A stretch of DNA of 64,000 bases from Oryzias latipes (taxonomy: Eukaryota; Chordata; Actinopteri; Beloniformes; Adrianichthyidae). The translations under genes were made by a program, and so were the position numbers. The notes beneath the pieces were generated by a model. The model saw nothing but the letters and a program-made list of their open reading frames with translations. It was not told where the DNA came from and searched no databases. Below, piece after piece: positions 35,015 to 46,196 of the stretch (position 1 is its first letter; every line of letters begins with the position of its first letter). The stretch lies in assembly GCF_002234675.1 (NCBI RefSeq), contig NC_019867.2, positions 28,013,166 through 28,077,165 on the forward strand. The letters are read 5' to 3'.

Positions 35015-38000
35015 ATGGTAAGTTCTTTACTCTAATAAGACGAAAACACTCATTTTAATATACAGTCGGCATTTTTTGAAGCTTACATTCATTTGAGTTT
35101 TCCCCCAAACTTTTTAAGCAATTATTACGCGGTTATCTGCCGCGAATTCAACTTTAGCTGCTGTGCAATTAAGCTAGCGCAGCTAACCTACTGCGGTGAA
35201 GTTAGTTTAGGTTGGATATCTACAGACATTCAGCGTGGATCTATCGTGGGGTCTCTTAGACCGCGGTCAAGTGAGCCGACATCTGCGGAAGCGCGGTCAC
35301 GCCAGCCGTCACTGACTTTTAGCATGCGCGTTTACATCATAGTTTACGGTACACACACCCAGCGAGCTGGAAAGACGGCATAAAGCGCTGATATCACCCA
35401 TGTCACTGTTATACCCATTATAGAAATTACATGTACTGTACTCAGAAATAAATGAGAGTTATTGCATGCCCTGTATCGTTATTTGATGTACAAATGTATT
35501 CATTTGGATTGCATGTCTGTTCATTCCATAATAAACTACCAGAAATAACGTGTTTTGTCTGAAATATAATAATCAGACAGATTCTAAAAGTGAGATTCAA
35601 CACTGACAAGAGTGTTTTGTGGGTTGTTGAGCATGACATGGAATGGAATCAAGCAGAAATGAAGAAACTCCAAGTAAAATCACATCTGGTCCTGTCAACT
35701 CTTTCTAAAGTTGCTTCATTTAAGGTGACACAAAACTTTCACTGGATTATTGTTGGTAATGATGTTCACTAATATCACAGCAAGTTTGATGAAAAATGAC
35801 TGGAGAATATTAGAGATATTAAAGTTATAGAACATTTTGGGTCTCCTCATTCACAGACAGTGTGTAATATGTAAACCTTATAAAATGCTACTTCTTTCAA
35901 AGGTGACGCAAAACTTTCACTGGATTATTGTTGGGAATAATGTTCACTAACATCTCAGCAAGTTTGAAGAAATTTGACTGGAGAAAATTAAAGATATTAA
36001 AGTTATAAAACGTTTTGGGTCTCCTCATTCACAGGCAGTCAGTAATATGTAAACCTTACAAAATGCTACTTCTGTCAAAGGTGACGCAAAACTTTCACTG
36101 GATTATTGTTGGGAATAATGTTCACTAACATCACAGCAAGTTTGATGAAAAATGACTGGAGAATATTAGAGATATTAAAGTTATAGAACAATTTGGGTCT
36201 CCTCATTTACAGACACTGTGTAATATGTAAACCTTAAAAAATGCTACTTCTTTCAAAGGTGACGCAAAACTTTCACTGGATTATTGTTGGGAATAATGTT
36301 CAATAACATCACAGCAAGTTTGAAGAAATTTGACTGGAGAAAATTAAAGATATTGACATTATAGTACACCTAAGCATCCTGCCTTGACTGATAAAGTAAA
36401 ACATGTGAACCATCCAAAATACCACTTTTTTCAAAGGTGACGCAAAAATTTCACTGGATTATGGTTGATAATGATGTTCGTGATCATCACAGCAAGTTTG
36501 AAGAAATTTGACTGTAGAAAAGTAAAGATATTAAAGTTATAAAACAATTTGGGCCTCCTCATTCTCAGGCAGTCAGTAATTTGTAAACTTTACAAAATGC
36601 TACTTCTGTCAAAGGTGACACAAAACTTCCACTGGATTATTGTTGGTAAGGATGTTCATGATCATTACAGCAAGTTTGAAGAAGAATGACTGCAGAATAT
36701 TAGAGAAATTAAAGTTATAGTTCCCCTAAGCATCCTGCCTTTATAGTTAAATTAAAACATTTGAACCATCCAAAATACTCCTTCATCAAAAGGTGACACA
36801 AAATTTTCACTGGAATATTGTTGGTATTGATGTTCATGACCATCACAGCAAGTTTGAAGAAATTTGACTGTAGAAAAATACAGATATTGACATTGTATAC
36901 CAATTCTGGCCTCCTCATTCATAGTCGGAGTATAACATGTTTATAAACCTCCATATTAGGTAAATACAGGGTATTATTTTGCAATAATTTTTCTTCAAAC
37001 ACTCCAGCCAAGGGTGAGAAAATACTTGTAAACAGTCTAATTTGGCTAAAAGACATGAAACAATTAAATATGTGTTAAGATTTCGTACAAATATCAGAGC
37101 AAAAGATTAAACAAATCTGTATTTGATAAAATATACGAGTAAAAATTCTCGATTAAACAAATATGTATGTGAAGAGAAGCCATCCTAAAATGTCTGATCT
37201 ACTGAATCTGTTGAGCACCTCATTAAAGAACACCGGGTGAGGTGATCCACCTCTCTCAACTGTGACACTCTTTTATGATGTAGGAAATTTAACATGGCAC
37301 TAAGTATGGGTTAAGACAGTGTTTTTCAACCTTTTTTGAGCCACGGCACACTTTAACCTTGACAAAAATCCCGCGGCAGAAATTCATGGTCTCTATTGAT
37401 CGACAGCCCCCCCCCCCGCAATCTCACGTGCATTTTGTGATAATTGTGGCCAAAAAAGCAGGAAGTTGCGGCTGTTTTTTCTAAGAGATGAAATAAAAGT
37501 TAAATTAGAAAATTTAGAAACTGTTTGTCCGTTGAGGTTTCTAGACATTTCACGCGCACTCATTGTGCGCTGGGACACTGGCCCTTTAAGCCAATGCATC
37601 ATGGGAGATGTAGTGTGAAAACTGCCGAAAAAGGGCAGAAAGACTCGCGTCTGTGAGCTTCATTGTTTTGTTCATGGTCTGACACCGGACTCTGTGGAAA
37701 GCTACACCGCTAAAGACGAGCTTTAGCTGGTATTTTTGTTGGAACTGAGAGAATTTATGAGCAGAATTAAGAACAAGGAAGTGAAGACTTTAACCACTTC
37801 TGATTGGTCAGACTGCTGACATGTGATTAAGCCTTCAACAATGATTGGCGGAGACAGGTAAAGGGGCGGGACTTTCCCGCAAACCGCTATAGCTGCAGGT
37901 AAATACCGTCATTCTTATCAAAATGTCTTTAATAGAATCAAATAAACACAAAGAAAAAGTAATTTTAAGATCTTTTATATTCCTCACTACTCAGTGTTTT

Positions 38001-39671
38001 ATCAGGGCCTGTTTGGATGAACAAAGAGGTGATTTCCTGGAGATGGAAAATGTTTTTAGATCAGTTAATGATTAATGAGGGTAATTTCCCACGGCACACT
38101 TGACCATCTCCCACGGCACACTAGTGTGCCGCGGCACACTGGTTGAAAAACACTGGGTTAAGATCACAACTACATTTAGTGTGACATTTGACATTTCGGT
38201 TTTGAGCACGATTTTTCTTTGCTTTGAATACAACTCTTGCTTGACGTTAGCAAACTGTCAAAAATACGTCATGGGGTCATAGGCATATATATCGAGTCCC
38301 GAAGCACTGATAAAGAAAAGTGAGCATACACATTGAGGCATACTTTTTTAACTAAAACAAAATTAAACTTTTCAGAGTGATACGCCGGTTGTCCTAATTT
38401 GTGAATTGTTTTTATTTCTACGTCTGCAGAATGGGCTGGACAGTGATGCTCTGCAGATTGAAACCATGGCAATACTTGTCACTGGGAGAGAGGATCTTCT
38501 CCGTCCACCAACAGACATCAAGATGGGGATAGATGGAAAACAGGTTCTGTGTGAAATGCCCTCTGTTGCAACAGCTATGTTCTTTGAACTCATAGATGCA
38601 CTCAACCTAAAATATCCCAAAAATCTGCAGTACACTCTGGAATTCATTCAAAAAGTCCTCATGGAGCTTGGTGGGGAAAAAAATGTCACCAAAAGTTTTC
38701 AGAATGAACAGCCAGCTTTAAGTCAGTGGTTGAATTCCACTTTATCCCTAGATGTTTACATTTGTGTTGATGCTTCTGAAAAAAGGTAAAAATTATTTTG
38801 ATGTTTGTGTTTAGAGTTTAAACAGGAGCCCATGTTTGGGGGATACTAGCATTACTGTACTAAAAACCTGGAAAGTCATTGTATTTTTTGTTTAGTGTTT
38901 GTTTTGGTCAAACTCAAAAAAAGGACCTTGACAGTTACAGACACACTTTTGTGTCTGTTGAAATATTGTTTAAAATGTCAAAAATATTTTAAATGGAAAA
39001 GGAAACATGTGCAGATTTTGTTTTAGGTACACGTTCTTAATCTCAGTCCATTTTGGGAAAACTGCCGAGTTCAGCGTTAAAAAATATTACTTAAAACATT
39101 AATTTTTCTTAATTTAGTTCTCTAAAGCAGACAGACATTGTATACAGATGTGTTCATGGAACAATAAATATTGTTTACATGAAGAAATGTGTTCTGACTC
39201 TGTACATCAAAATATAATTCTATAGCTTAATTCAGTTACCGGTAATTAGATTGTGAACCTGACATTTTTATCTGAGACAACTTTCAAAAGTACATAACTC
39301 AAAGGTTAAAAAATGGATGATATCAAGTCTTTTTTTCAGGTTAGATATAGTAGAACATTTCCATTGAGTAAAAAACAGAACTTATTTAGTTTGATTTAGA
39401 AAAACTCAAGTTAATGGCTTTTCTTCACCTCACAGAATCAGTTTAACTGAAATAAAAAAAAAAGAGGTTAGGCTAAATTATTTATTTACATTGAGACATG
39501 CATATATATTAGCTGTGACAGATTACTTCAATTTTTTGAAGTTAAACCACTGTTATATTTTCTTTCAGTGTGGTTTGCTGTGATCTTAGCAGCTCCAGAC
39601 CTTCCACAGCCTACTGGGGCCTGTTTCAGAAAGGAGGTTCGACCAACTCTGAGGTTGAACTTGAACTCTGA
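35015..39671 (+). CDS. Small SAMD3-like family protein, 3 exons, stop inside a transposon
   Basis: Coding exons: ATG at 35015-35017 (donor GTAAGT), 38430-38785, and 39569-39671; phases join and give 153 residues. Noncoding exons probably end at 34812 and start at 34957 (acceptor CCCCCCGCAG). The main exon encodes NGLDSDALQIETMAILVTGR, then PPTDIKMGIDGKQVLCEMPS and ALNLKYPKNLQYTLEFIQKV. This resembles the C-terminal half of the many teleost 'SAM domain-containing protein 3-like' predictions as I remember them, but no SAM domain is present and the function is unknown. Exon 3 runs into the Harbinger element at 39617, which supplies the last 18 codons and the TGA (39669-39671). Intron 1 holds the 178-bp array and an 839-bp hAT element. 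The gene could be a decayed family member. Confidence 0.5.
35700..36969. repeat. Tandem array, seven units of exactly 178 bp
   Basis: The anchor GGTGACRCAAAA starts at 35724, 35902, 36080, 36258, 36436, 36614 and 36792, each 178 bp apart with no drift. Shared phrases in each unit include CACTGGATTATTGTTGG, CAGCAAGTTTGA and CTCCTCATTC. Units differ by scattered substitutions. It lies in intron 1 of the SAMD3-like gene, and no open frame spans it. Confidence 0.95.
37309..38163. mobile_element. hAT element copy 1, CAGTGTTTTTCAACC ends, 839 bp
   Basis: Body 37317-38155. Ends CAGTGTTTTTCAACC and GGTTGAAAAACACTG are perfect inverted repeats, and the 8-bp duplication GGTTAAGA flanks both sides (37309-37316, 38156-38163). 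Inner terminal motifs GCCACGGCACAC and GTGTGCCGCGGCACAC are also inverted. It shares almost all of its text with the copy at 50705-51588 but lacks a block of roughly 35 bases and has a shorter C run. No transposase frame. Confidence 0.92.
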
Positions 39672-39831
39672 GTTGGTCAATCGGGAGATTAACAACTCTG
39701 AGTTTTCTGTTTCAGAGAAGCTGATCAGAGTTAGATCAATCAACTCTGAGTGGACTGATTCGGAGGTGAGCGTGAGCACCGCGACTATAAGAAGCCATTA
39801 TCAATGGAGCGCAGATATCACGAGTCACCAT

Positions 39832-40830
39832 GGCAACCGTGAAAAAAAGAGGTCTGCGTATTTTTCGCCAGCTGAACTTGACGTGCTGCTGCAGAGTTAC
39901 AGTCAATATGAGCACATATTCCGGAAGAAAAGCAACACCGCTGCATCTGCAAAACAGAGACAGTTAGCGTGGAAAAACATAGCTGCTCAAGTTAATGCCT
40001 AAGTTTGTATTTAAATCATTGTTATAAAATATTGGCTGTAATAACTTTTTAAATAGCGTAAGGAGTGAAATAAAAAATGGCGATATTAAGGTGTACTTTT
40101 GAAGTGTTATTCCTGGTGTAAATGCATGAAATGCTGCATAGTGTACAGAACCAATCTGGCGGAAAATGCATTTAACGTCGGTAATGTTTGGAGGACTTTC
40201 TTGTTAACCTTCCCCTCTTGCAAACGTTGGTCAGTTTAATATTAATACATGCAACTGTGTTTTTAAAAGTGAACTTTTGTCTACTGTTGAACCTTTCGCT
40301 GCGCGAAGGCTTCTCCTTTCTTTTCTCTCTTCTTTCCGGCAGTGGTCAGAAGCGCAGGGGAGATTTCCTTCAGGGCCGAAGGGAAATCTCCTTCGGGGTT
40401 CACTTCCCGTTGGAAACCCTCAACCTCCAGAGCGGATTAAGAATGACTCCAAAACAGTTATTCTGGGAATGACACCTCTTTATTTAACTAAGTGCTCCGT
40501 CCTCCGAACACACAATATATTCCACGCACACACCTCTGCTCCGTGCTCACCCCCCCCCCCCCCCCCCATCTGCACCTGCAATCGCCCCTCCCCTTGTCTC
40601 TCGTGGATCGCACCCCGCTCAGCACACACACGCTGCAACACTACCCTTGTATTGATCAAGTGGTATAGGTTTATACGGGATTAAGAAAGTAAGCAGTGCT
40701 AGAAAATTGTGTTTCCAAGAAGTAATTGTTACATTAATTTAATTCAATGTCCCTGATTTCATTTTCATGTAGATGCAATCCTGCAGGAATTAAAAGAACA
40801 TGGCAGCAGCTGAAAGTGAAAAAAAAAATC
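39832..40830 (+). pseudogene. Myb/SANT-like DNA-binding protein remnant (Harbinger-associated)
   Basis: The first part reads SAYFSPAELDVLLQSYSQYE, IFRKKSNTAASAKQRQLAWK and NIAAQVNA, typical of Myb/SANT-like proteins of fish Harbinger transposons. The next part, CNPAGIKRTWQQLKVK, sits at 40772-40825 after an intron-like gap holding a C-rich insert. It is broken: the ATG at 39830 is out of frame with the domain by what looks like one missing base, and the expected GT donor after VNA reads CT. In the autonomous element this protein would help the transposase bind the ends. Confidence 0.65.
40296..40660. repeat. C-rich nested block shared with 47555-47800
   Basis: Shared landmarks in both copies are GAACCTTT near the start, TCAGAAGCGCAGGGGA, CCGTCCTCCG.AACACACAA, a C run and a CACACACAC end. 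This looks like one mobile sequence that entered both Harbinger elements, or descent from a common parent. Its class is not known. Confidence 0.45.
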
Positions 40831-41544
40831 GAGTCTTCTCAAAATCCTCGTAAATATAATTCTCTATGAATTAATGCAGCCTCCTCGTCTATTGGGTCCT
40901 CCAAAAAAGAACAAGCCATTCTTGTCACTTAGACCGTCTCTGTGTGACGGACATGTGGGCAATGAAGGTTAAAGCGAAAAATACCGCTTCGTCTTTAAAA
41001 AGGGGAGGGGACCGGCAGAAACTTTGAGTTTGGAGAATAAAACCTGCTCCCGACCAGGTTAGGTTCACAGCATAAGTAACCATGGATACTGACTCCGAGT
41101 ATAAGTTACCTCTCTTTCAGAAACGGTTTTGACTTACAACAAACTTTTGACTTTAACAAACCTCCCATTCTGAAACGGAAAACCCAGGGTTTCCCTGATT
41201 TCAGGGTTAATGCACTCAGAGTTTACACTTAACCTCCTTTCTGAAACAGGCCCCTGGTCTGGCCCCACATGCCCAAAAACAACAAACACAACAACAGCAG
41301 CACAAACCAAAAAAAAACAGAAATCCTGACATTTAAACGTCATTTTATCTGTTTTATTTGAATTTGGTCATTAGGTGGGTGGGACATTTGTAATCTGTTT
41401 GTAGTCTGTTGCCTGTTTTTAAATCAAAAGAAAAGCAATGTTGTAACTGTACACCCTATTAAAATAATTTTATGTACACAGTTGGTGTACACAAAATTAT
41501 TGATCAGGCCCAGCACAGAACAAGAACACAATCTGAATTTCTGT

Positions 41545-42425
41545 TTAGGTTTTGTTTGTTTCATCGCATTTCTTTTTTTCCGCTCCTCCACAGTTCCGTT
41601 GACGGAATATACTTCCCTACACAACACGTACAAAATTACTGGTTCAGCAGCTGTGGGACAATCACAGAGACTGGGATGATCCAACTTCCACAAGATCTTC
41701 TGACAGCTTGGTACAGGTGGGAGGCAGAGGCACGGTTCATGCATGTTATTTCATTGCTCCTTCAAAAGTAGCAACTGTCCATGCCTCGGTCGGAGCTGTG
41801 TAGAGCAGTGATAAGTGCACACTTAGCAAGACCTCCGAAAAACGAGATCCCTCTTGACATTCGTTATGTTGTGCTGTGGAGCGATTCAACCACTGGCTTC
41901 ACCTGGCTCTAGGGCTGCACGATATGAGGAAAACTTGCGATATGCGATATAAGTGATCAATATTGCGATAACAATATAATTTTCGGTAAATAAACAAATA
42001 GCAAAACAACCAAAAGCATCATTGCCATTTCACTGCAACAGTTTAAAATGTATACTCCAAATGACCCTCGGCGAGGTAGGATGCAAACATCTAACATAAA
42101 AGGGTCCATCCAATTGGTCAAATGCATAAATGGATTTATTTGATTCGTTAAATGCTTCAAGCTGCCATAAGATTGTTTTAGCATATTTAAGGTAACCATT
42201 TATTGCGATTTGTGATGACTTTTGCGATATGCATATTGCACAGCTTGATATCGCGATAAAGATAAATTTGCAGTATATTGTGCAGGCCTACCTGGCTCCA
42301 TTCAGAACCGTGTCGGTTTAAAGATTTTGCAGGGTGGCAGAAATACAGGAACTCACTGACCTGAAAGCTTGGCGCTACATCGACCTTCAACATAATCCAG
42401 CTGACGATCTTGTGCATAAATAGTT
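41545..42425 (+). pseudogene. BEL/Pao retrotransposon pol fragment, split by a hAT MITE
   Basis: After the Harbinger element the plus strand reads, in broken frames, VVLWSDSTTGFTW (near 41869-41908) and, beyond the 42290 insertion boundary, AEIQELTDLKAWRYIDLQHN PADD (near 42333-42412). Those are landmarks of the RNase H to integrase region of fish BEL/Pao elements. The two halves are separated by the MITE at 41910-42290. It is a dead fragment. Confidence 0.65.
41902..42298. mobile_element. hAT-type MITE (GCTGCACGATATG family), copy 2
   Basis: Body 41910-42290, flanked by the 8-bp duplication CCTGGCTC (41902-41909, 42291-42298). Left end TAGGGCTGCACGATATGAGG, right end TTGTGCAGGCCTA. Same family as 16167-16560, in reverse orientation. 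It splits the BEL/Pao fragment, so it is younger than that element's arrival. Confidence 0.85.
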
Positions 42426-42614
42426 ATGCACACCTGTGTGTCTCAGTTTTGGACCTTATTTGAATGGATGTGGACAGATTCAAATCAATCTGCATTCAAC
42501 TGTGGAAACTGCATTCAGGCTTCAGTGTGTTCTTACCGAAGACACCCCAGAAAGACACCAACTCGCCTGAACTTGTCCTCTACCTTGTATTTCCTCTTTT
42601 TTATATTCATTTGC

Positions 42615-42750
42615 TAGAATATGATCCATCCATCCATGCTTTTCGGGGTCACTGGGCCGTCTGTGTAAATCACGTACTGTTGGGCGAAGGCGGAGTACAC
42701 CTGGACAGGTCGCCAGTCTGTCGCAAGGCCGATTGATAAATGAATGAATA
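42615..42750. mobile_element. Short fragment of a fish LINE-like repeat
   Basis: ATCCATCCATCCATGC, GTTGGGCGAAGGCGGAGTAC and ACAGGTCGCCAGTCTGTCGC match the family also seen at 61180-61470 and 62225-62560. Confidence 0.45.
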
Positions 42751-42759
42751 AAAAACATC

Positions 42760-43040
42760 AACTTTTTAAAAATATAGATTTGAGCTATCCTAATGAAGTG
42801 ATAAATCCAAAGTTTGGAAAATTACCATAATGTTCATTATTATATCATAATACCATTCATCACATTTATTCACATTTTCCAATCATTTATCTCTGCTGTC
42901 ATGAGGTCGATCAATAATTTTGTAAAAAAATTGTAAACGCATTAATTTTATTAATGCACTTTTTCTGCTGCTGGCATGTCCGTGTAAATCCACGCACTGA
43001 CATTCTGGGTTTTTTTTCTTTAGTTTTTTTTTTCTTCTGT
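42760..43040. other. AT-rich spacer
   Basis: Nothing recognised between the retroelement debris and the PIM-like promoter repeat. Confidence 0.35.
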
Positions 43041-43044
43041 AATC

Positions 43045-43340
43045 TTTGCCTAAAAATGACAAAGTTTAGAGAAAGTTCACTCAGCATCAATGTGAAGAAT
43101 TTGACACATTTTGAAAATCAACAGTTTTTGCCCAAAACATTCTAAGATGCGTTGATTTGAATGTCAACACAGAGAGGAGACATGTAGTGATGTCACATAG
43201 GTTGCTTGGCAACGAGAACAGTTCATATAAAAAAACTGCAGTTGGAGATTCAGAATCACTTGCAACTTTGTGCGATTGAGTCGGGTTGTACGATTTAGAA
43301 GTTGTAAAGAAAGGTTTTTATCATCGAACTACTGAAGAAA
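43045..43340 (+). promoter_or_regulatory. PIM-like kinase promoter/5' UTR, copy 1
   Basis: This contains a TATA-like TTCATATAAAAAAAC near 43222-43236 and the text GGTTGTACGATTTAGAAG about 60 bases before the ATG at 43341. A second copy of the whole segment lies about 730 bases downstream (43838-44068), inside the first intron. The core promoter role is inferred. Confidence 0.55.
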
Positions 43341-46041
43341 ATGGAGAAAGAAATGAATAAGAAGCATGACCCTGAGGCGGATATGAAACATTATCCTGGT
43401 TAGCGACAGTTTTGTAGAATGTTTTGCTGCAATATGTGGCGGCACTTTAAGAACTGAATCATTTTTTTATTTGTTTTCAGAGATGATTTCTTTAATCTGC
43501 AATTGTTCTATTATATTATCGATTCCAAAGATGTTTGACAGAGTTGTTACAAAAACATTTACCAGTTATTAAATTTTCCATACCAAGTTTTAATTTACTT
43601 AAATTTGATCTATTAAAAATATTCCTATATTTTATATTAAAACAAAAAGGTTAAATTCAATTTCTTTCTAAAATATTCCTTGAGAAAATGTGATTTCCGT
43701 TGTATTTAAATGTACTTTACTAACGTGAACAAAGTTCTGCAGAAACATGAGTTTGATGTGTGTAGGTTAGGGCTTGATGGAGTGGAGCTTTGTTAACAGA
43801 TTATTACTGTATAGAAGAGGAGGATTTTTCCTTTTTAACAGCTTAAAGTTTAAAGAAAGTTTACTGAGCATTAATATGAAGAAGTGACATATTGTTAAAA
43901 ACCAGCAGTTTTTATACGTCAGTTATTGATGTCACATTGGTTGTTTAGCAACGCATATAAAAAACTTCAGTTGGAGATTAAAAGTCACTTGCAACTTTGT
44001 GCTCATTGAGTCAAGTTGTACGATTCAGAAGTTGTAAATAAAGGTTTTTATCATCGAACTACTGAAGATGTCGAAGATTCATGAACTAAAATGTTAGAAA
44101 ATATATGAATTCCAAATGATTTTTCCCTTTAACTGTGATTTTTGTTTGACTGTTTTTTGTTTCTTGAAGATGAGGAAAAAACAAGCAGCAGCCGGTCTAA
44201 AAGAGTCCCGTCTAAAGAGGGTGGCAGGACCAAAGCGCTGAAAAGAAAGGCCTGCTCTGATGATGATGATGGAGAAACCAAAAAGAGGAAGGTTGAACCA
44301 TCTGAGCCTGCAGAGCCCATGAAGCCCACCAGATTAAAGACGATGAAGAATAAGAAAGACTTTCTGAAGAAACTGAAGAAGATCATCGAAAAGAGAACTT
44401 CTCTCAGTCGAACCAACACCTCCTCGGTCAAGACCAGCGAAGGTCGGTTCTTTATTTTTACTAAATAGTAGTTTATTAGTAAAATTTGATTTTAGTTTTT
44501 AGAAAAAAGTTCCTTCCATCACACCTGAACTAACATTTCTGTCTTCAGATGACTTTGAAGCTAAATACGAGCAGATGGAGCAGTTGGGTGAAGGCGGCTT
44601 TGGATGTGTTTTTGGCGGCTTCCGCAGATCAGACAACCTGCAGGTCAGTGTTTGTCATGCAGCTGCAGTGAACGAGCTTCAGGCTTTCATTGGAAAACAC
44701 ATTGAAAACATGGATGGTTTTGCTTCATCTGGTCCGTGTTAGTTGAAGGTTTAATCTGAAATGTCTGAGTTTGTCGGATGTTTCACCTTCAGATTTTCTG
44801 ACCACATGTGTTTGTGTCTTGCAGGTGGCCATCAAACGCATCGGAAAAGGCTTCGATCTAAATACAGAGGTGGTGAGTGGGAGTCATGCAGCGCTGCAGA
44901 AGTCATGATGAAGATCTCTGCTCTGAATGTGTTCCTTTGCAGTTCTCCTCTTCATCCTCTCTTTGTGGTGATTCCGCAGGATGAACACGGACAGTTCATT
45001 TGCGCGGAGGTGGCCGTCATGCAGAAGCTGAAAGACCCACAGCTACAGTCTCCAGATAAAGCCTCCCCCGTGGTTCTGCTGGACTGGTACGATCTGAAGG
45101 AGGAGATCGTCCTTGTAATGGAGAGACCGATCCCAGCCACAGACGTGAAAGTGTACCTGAAGAACAGAGGAGGCATAGCAGAGGAAGATGAAGTTAAGGT
45201 AGGCTTGTGTTCACATTCTCTATTTGTTCCAGATGTTCTCCTTCTACTCCTGAAGAAACTTCCTGAAGTTCTGATCTTTGACTGAAATCTGGCTGAACAT
45301 GTTAGTTCACTGTTTGATGCAAACAGGCTGAGAAGTTTGCAAAGATTAGAACTAAGAGAAAAACAGACCCTGTCCTCCTGAGAAGCAGCTCTAGAAGTTG
45401 TCCCTCCTTTTCCTCATTGGGTTTTTGTAATGTCTTCCAGATCATCATGAAACAGCTGATCCACACAGCTGTGGATCTTGAGGAGAGGCACATCTTCCAT
45501 CGGGACATCAAAATTCAAAATGTCCTGATTGAGACGAGCTCCAGTGTCCCGCGTGCTCGCCTCATCGACTTTGGACTGAGCTGTTTCACCAAGGAGACCT
45601 CCGTGTTCACAGACTTTGCAGGTAACAGATCAGCATCTGCCATAAAGGAAACCACTGAGGAGCATCAACTGACCTGAAGCTGCTGTTTTTCAGGCACATT
45701 GAGTATTGCTGCCCCAGAGTCTATGTTTGGCTCCGGCTACAGAGCAGAACCAACCACAGTGTGGCAGCTTGGAGTGGTTGGGAATGAGGCTTTACATGGA
45801 GTGGGCTTCAACACCAGAAAGTTTGCAATGAATAAGCTGAAGATAAGGGAAGACCTGTCCCCGGGTAAGAAAACTCTGTCCAGAAGTTCTTTCAGCTCTT
45901 GGATTACTGTAGCTCTCACCTTCACCAGTATTCATCCTCTTTTTTTCAGACTGCCAGTGTTTTTTGAAATCGTGTCTGAGGTCTTACCCTTCATTCAGGC
46001 CCAAGCTGAAGGAGCTGCTGCAGCATCCATGGCTGATATAA
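43341..46041 (+). CDS. PIM-like serine/threonine kinase, 8 exons
   Basis: Cytosolic Ser/Thr kinase of the PIM family, which is strongly expanded in teleosts. Exons: 43341-43398, 44170-44442, 44549-44643, 44825-44872, 44980-45198, 45441-45621, 45694-45864, 45950-46041; they total 1137 bp (378 residues) and all phases agree. The first two exons give a basic, serine-rich tail (SSSRSKRVPSKEG, KRKACSDDDDGETKKRK). The kinase domain follows: glycine loop LGEGGFGCVFGG, ATP lysine VAIKRIG, hinge LVMERP, catalytic loop HRDIKIQN, DFGLS, an AAPES segment, TTVWQLG, and the C-lobe end CLRSYPSFRPKLKELLQHPW. Catalytic Lys, Asp, Asn and DFG are all present, so it should be active. PIM enzymes need no activation-loop phosphorylation, so control is mostly through transcript level. 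The substrate is unknown. Confidence 0.9.
43838..44068 (+). repeat. Duplicated PIM-like promoter/5' segment, copy 2
   Basis: This copy matches copy 1 through GCAACTTTGTGC, GTTGTACGATTCAGAAGTTG and TTTTTATCATCGAACTACTG, with a TATA-like CATATAAAAAACTT. After it, ATG TCG AAG opens only a short frame. It lies in intron 1 of the kinase gene and could serve as an alternative promoter. Confidence 0.75.
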
Positions 46042-46045
46042 TCTC

Positions 46046-46072
46046 ACACACACACACATGCACACACACACG

Positions 46073-46112
<40 letters not shown>
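46046..46112. repeat. CA microsatellite
   Basis: A (CA)n tract with few interruptions, immediately after the kinase stop codon. Confidence 0.95.
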
Positions 46113-46114
<2 letters not shown>

Positions 46115-46196
46115 CATCCACAACATAACAGTAACATCTTAACAGAGCTGGACGATGTGAACAAAATATCAACTCTCTGTGTTTTTGTCATTTATT

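Larger units (their letters stand above)
39614..41256. mobile_element. PIF/Harbinger-type element in a coding exon
   Basis: Body 39617-41253. A perfect 23-bp terminal inverted repeat begins GGGCCTGTTTCAGAAAGG, and the 3-bp duplication CTG flanks it (39614-39616, 41254-41256). Subterminal ACTCTGAG-type motifs recur on both sides. Inside is a broken Myb/SANT-like gene (39832-40830). A nested C-rich block (about 40325-40640) is shared with the other Harbinger element at 47076-48157. Confidence 0.8.

Noticed and set aside
46058-46142. CA-repeat looking like a possible array of regularly spaced repeats
   Set aside because: It is a plain dinucleotide microsatellite, and the 178-bp array is likewise a tandem repeat with no spacers; neither is a CRISPR.
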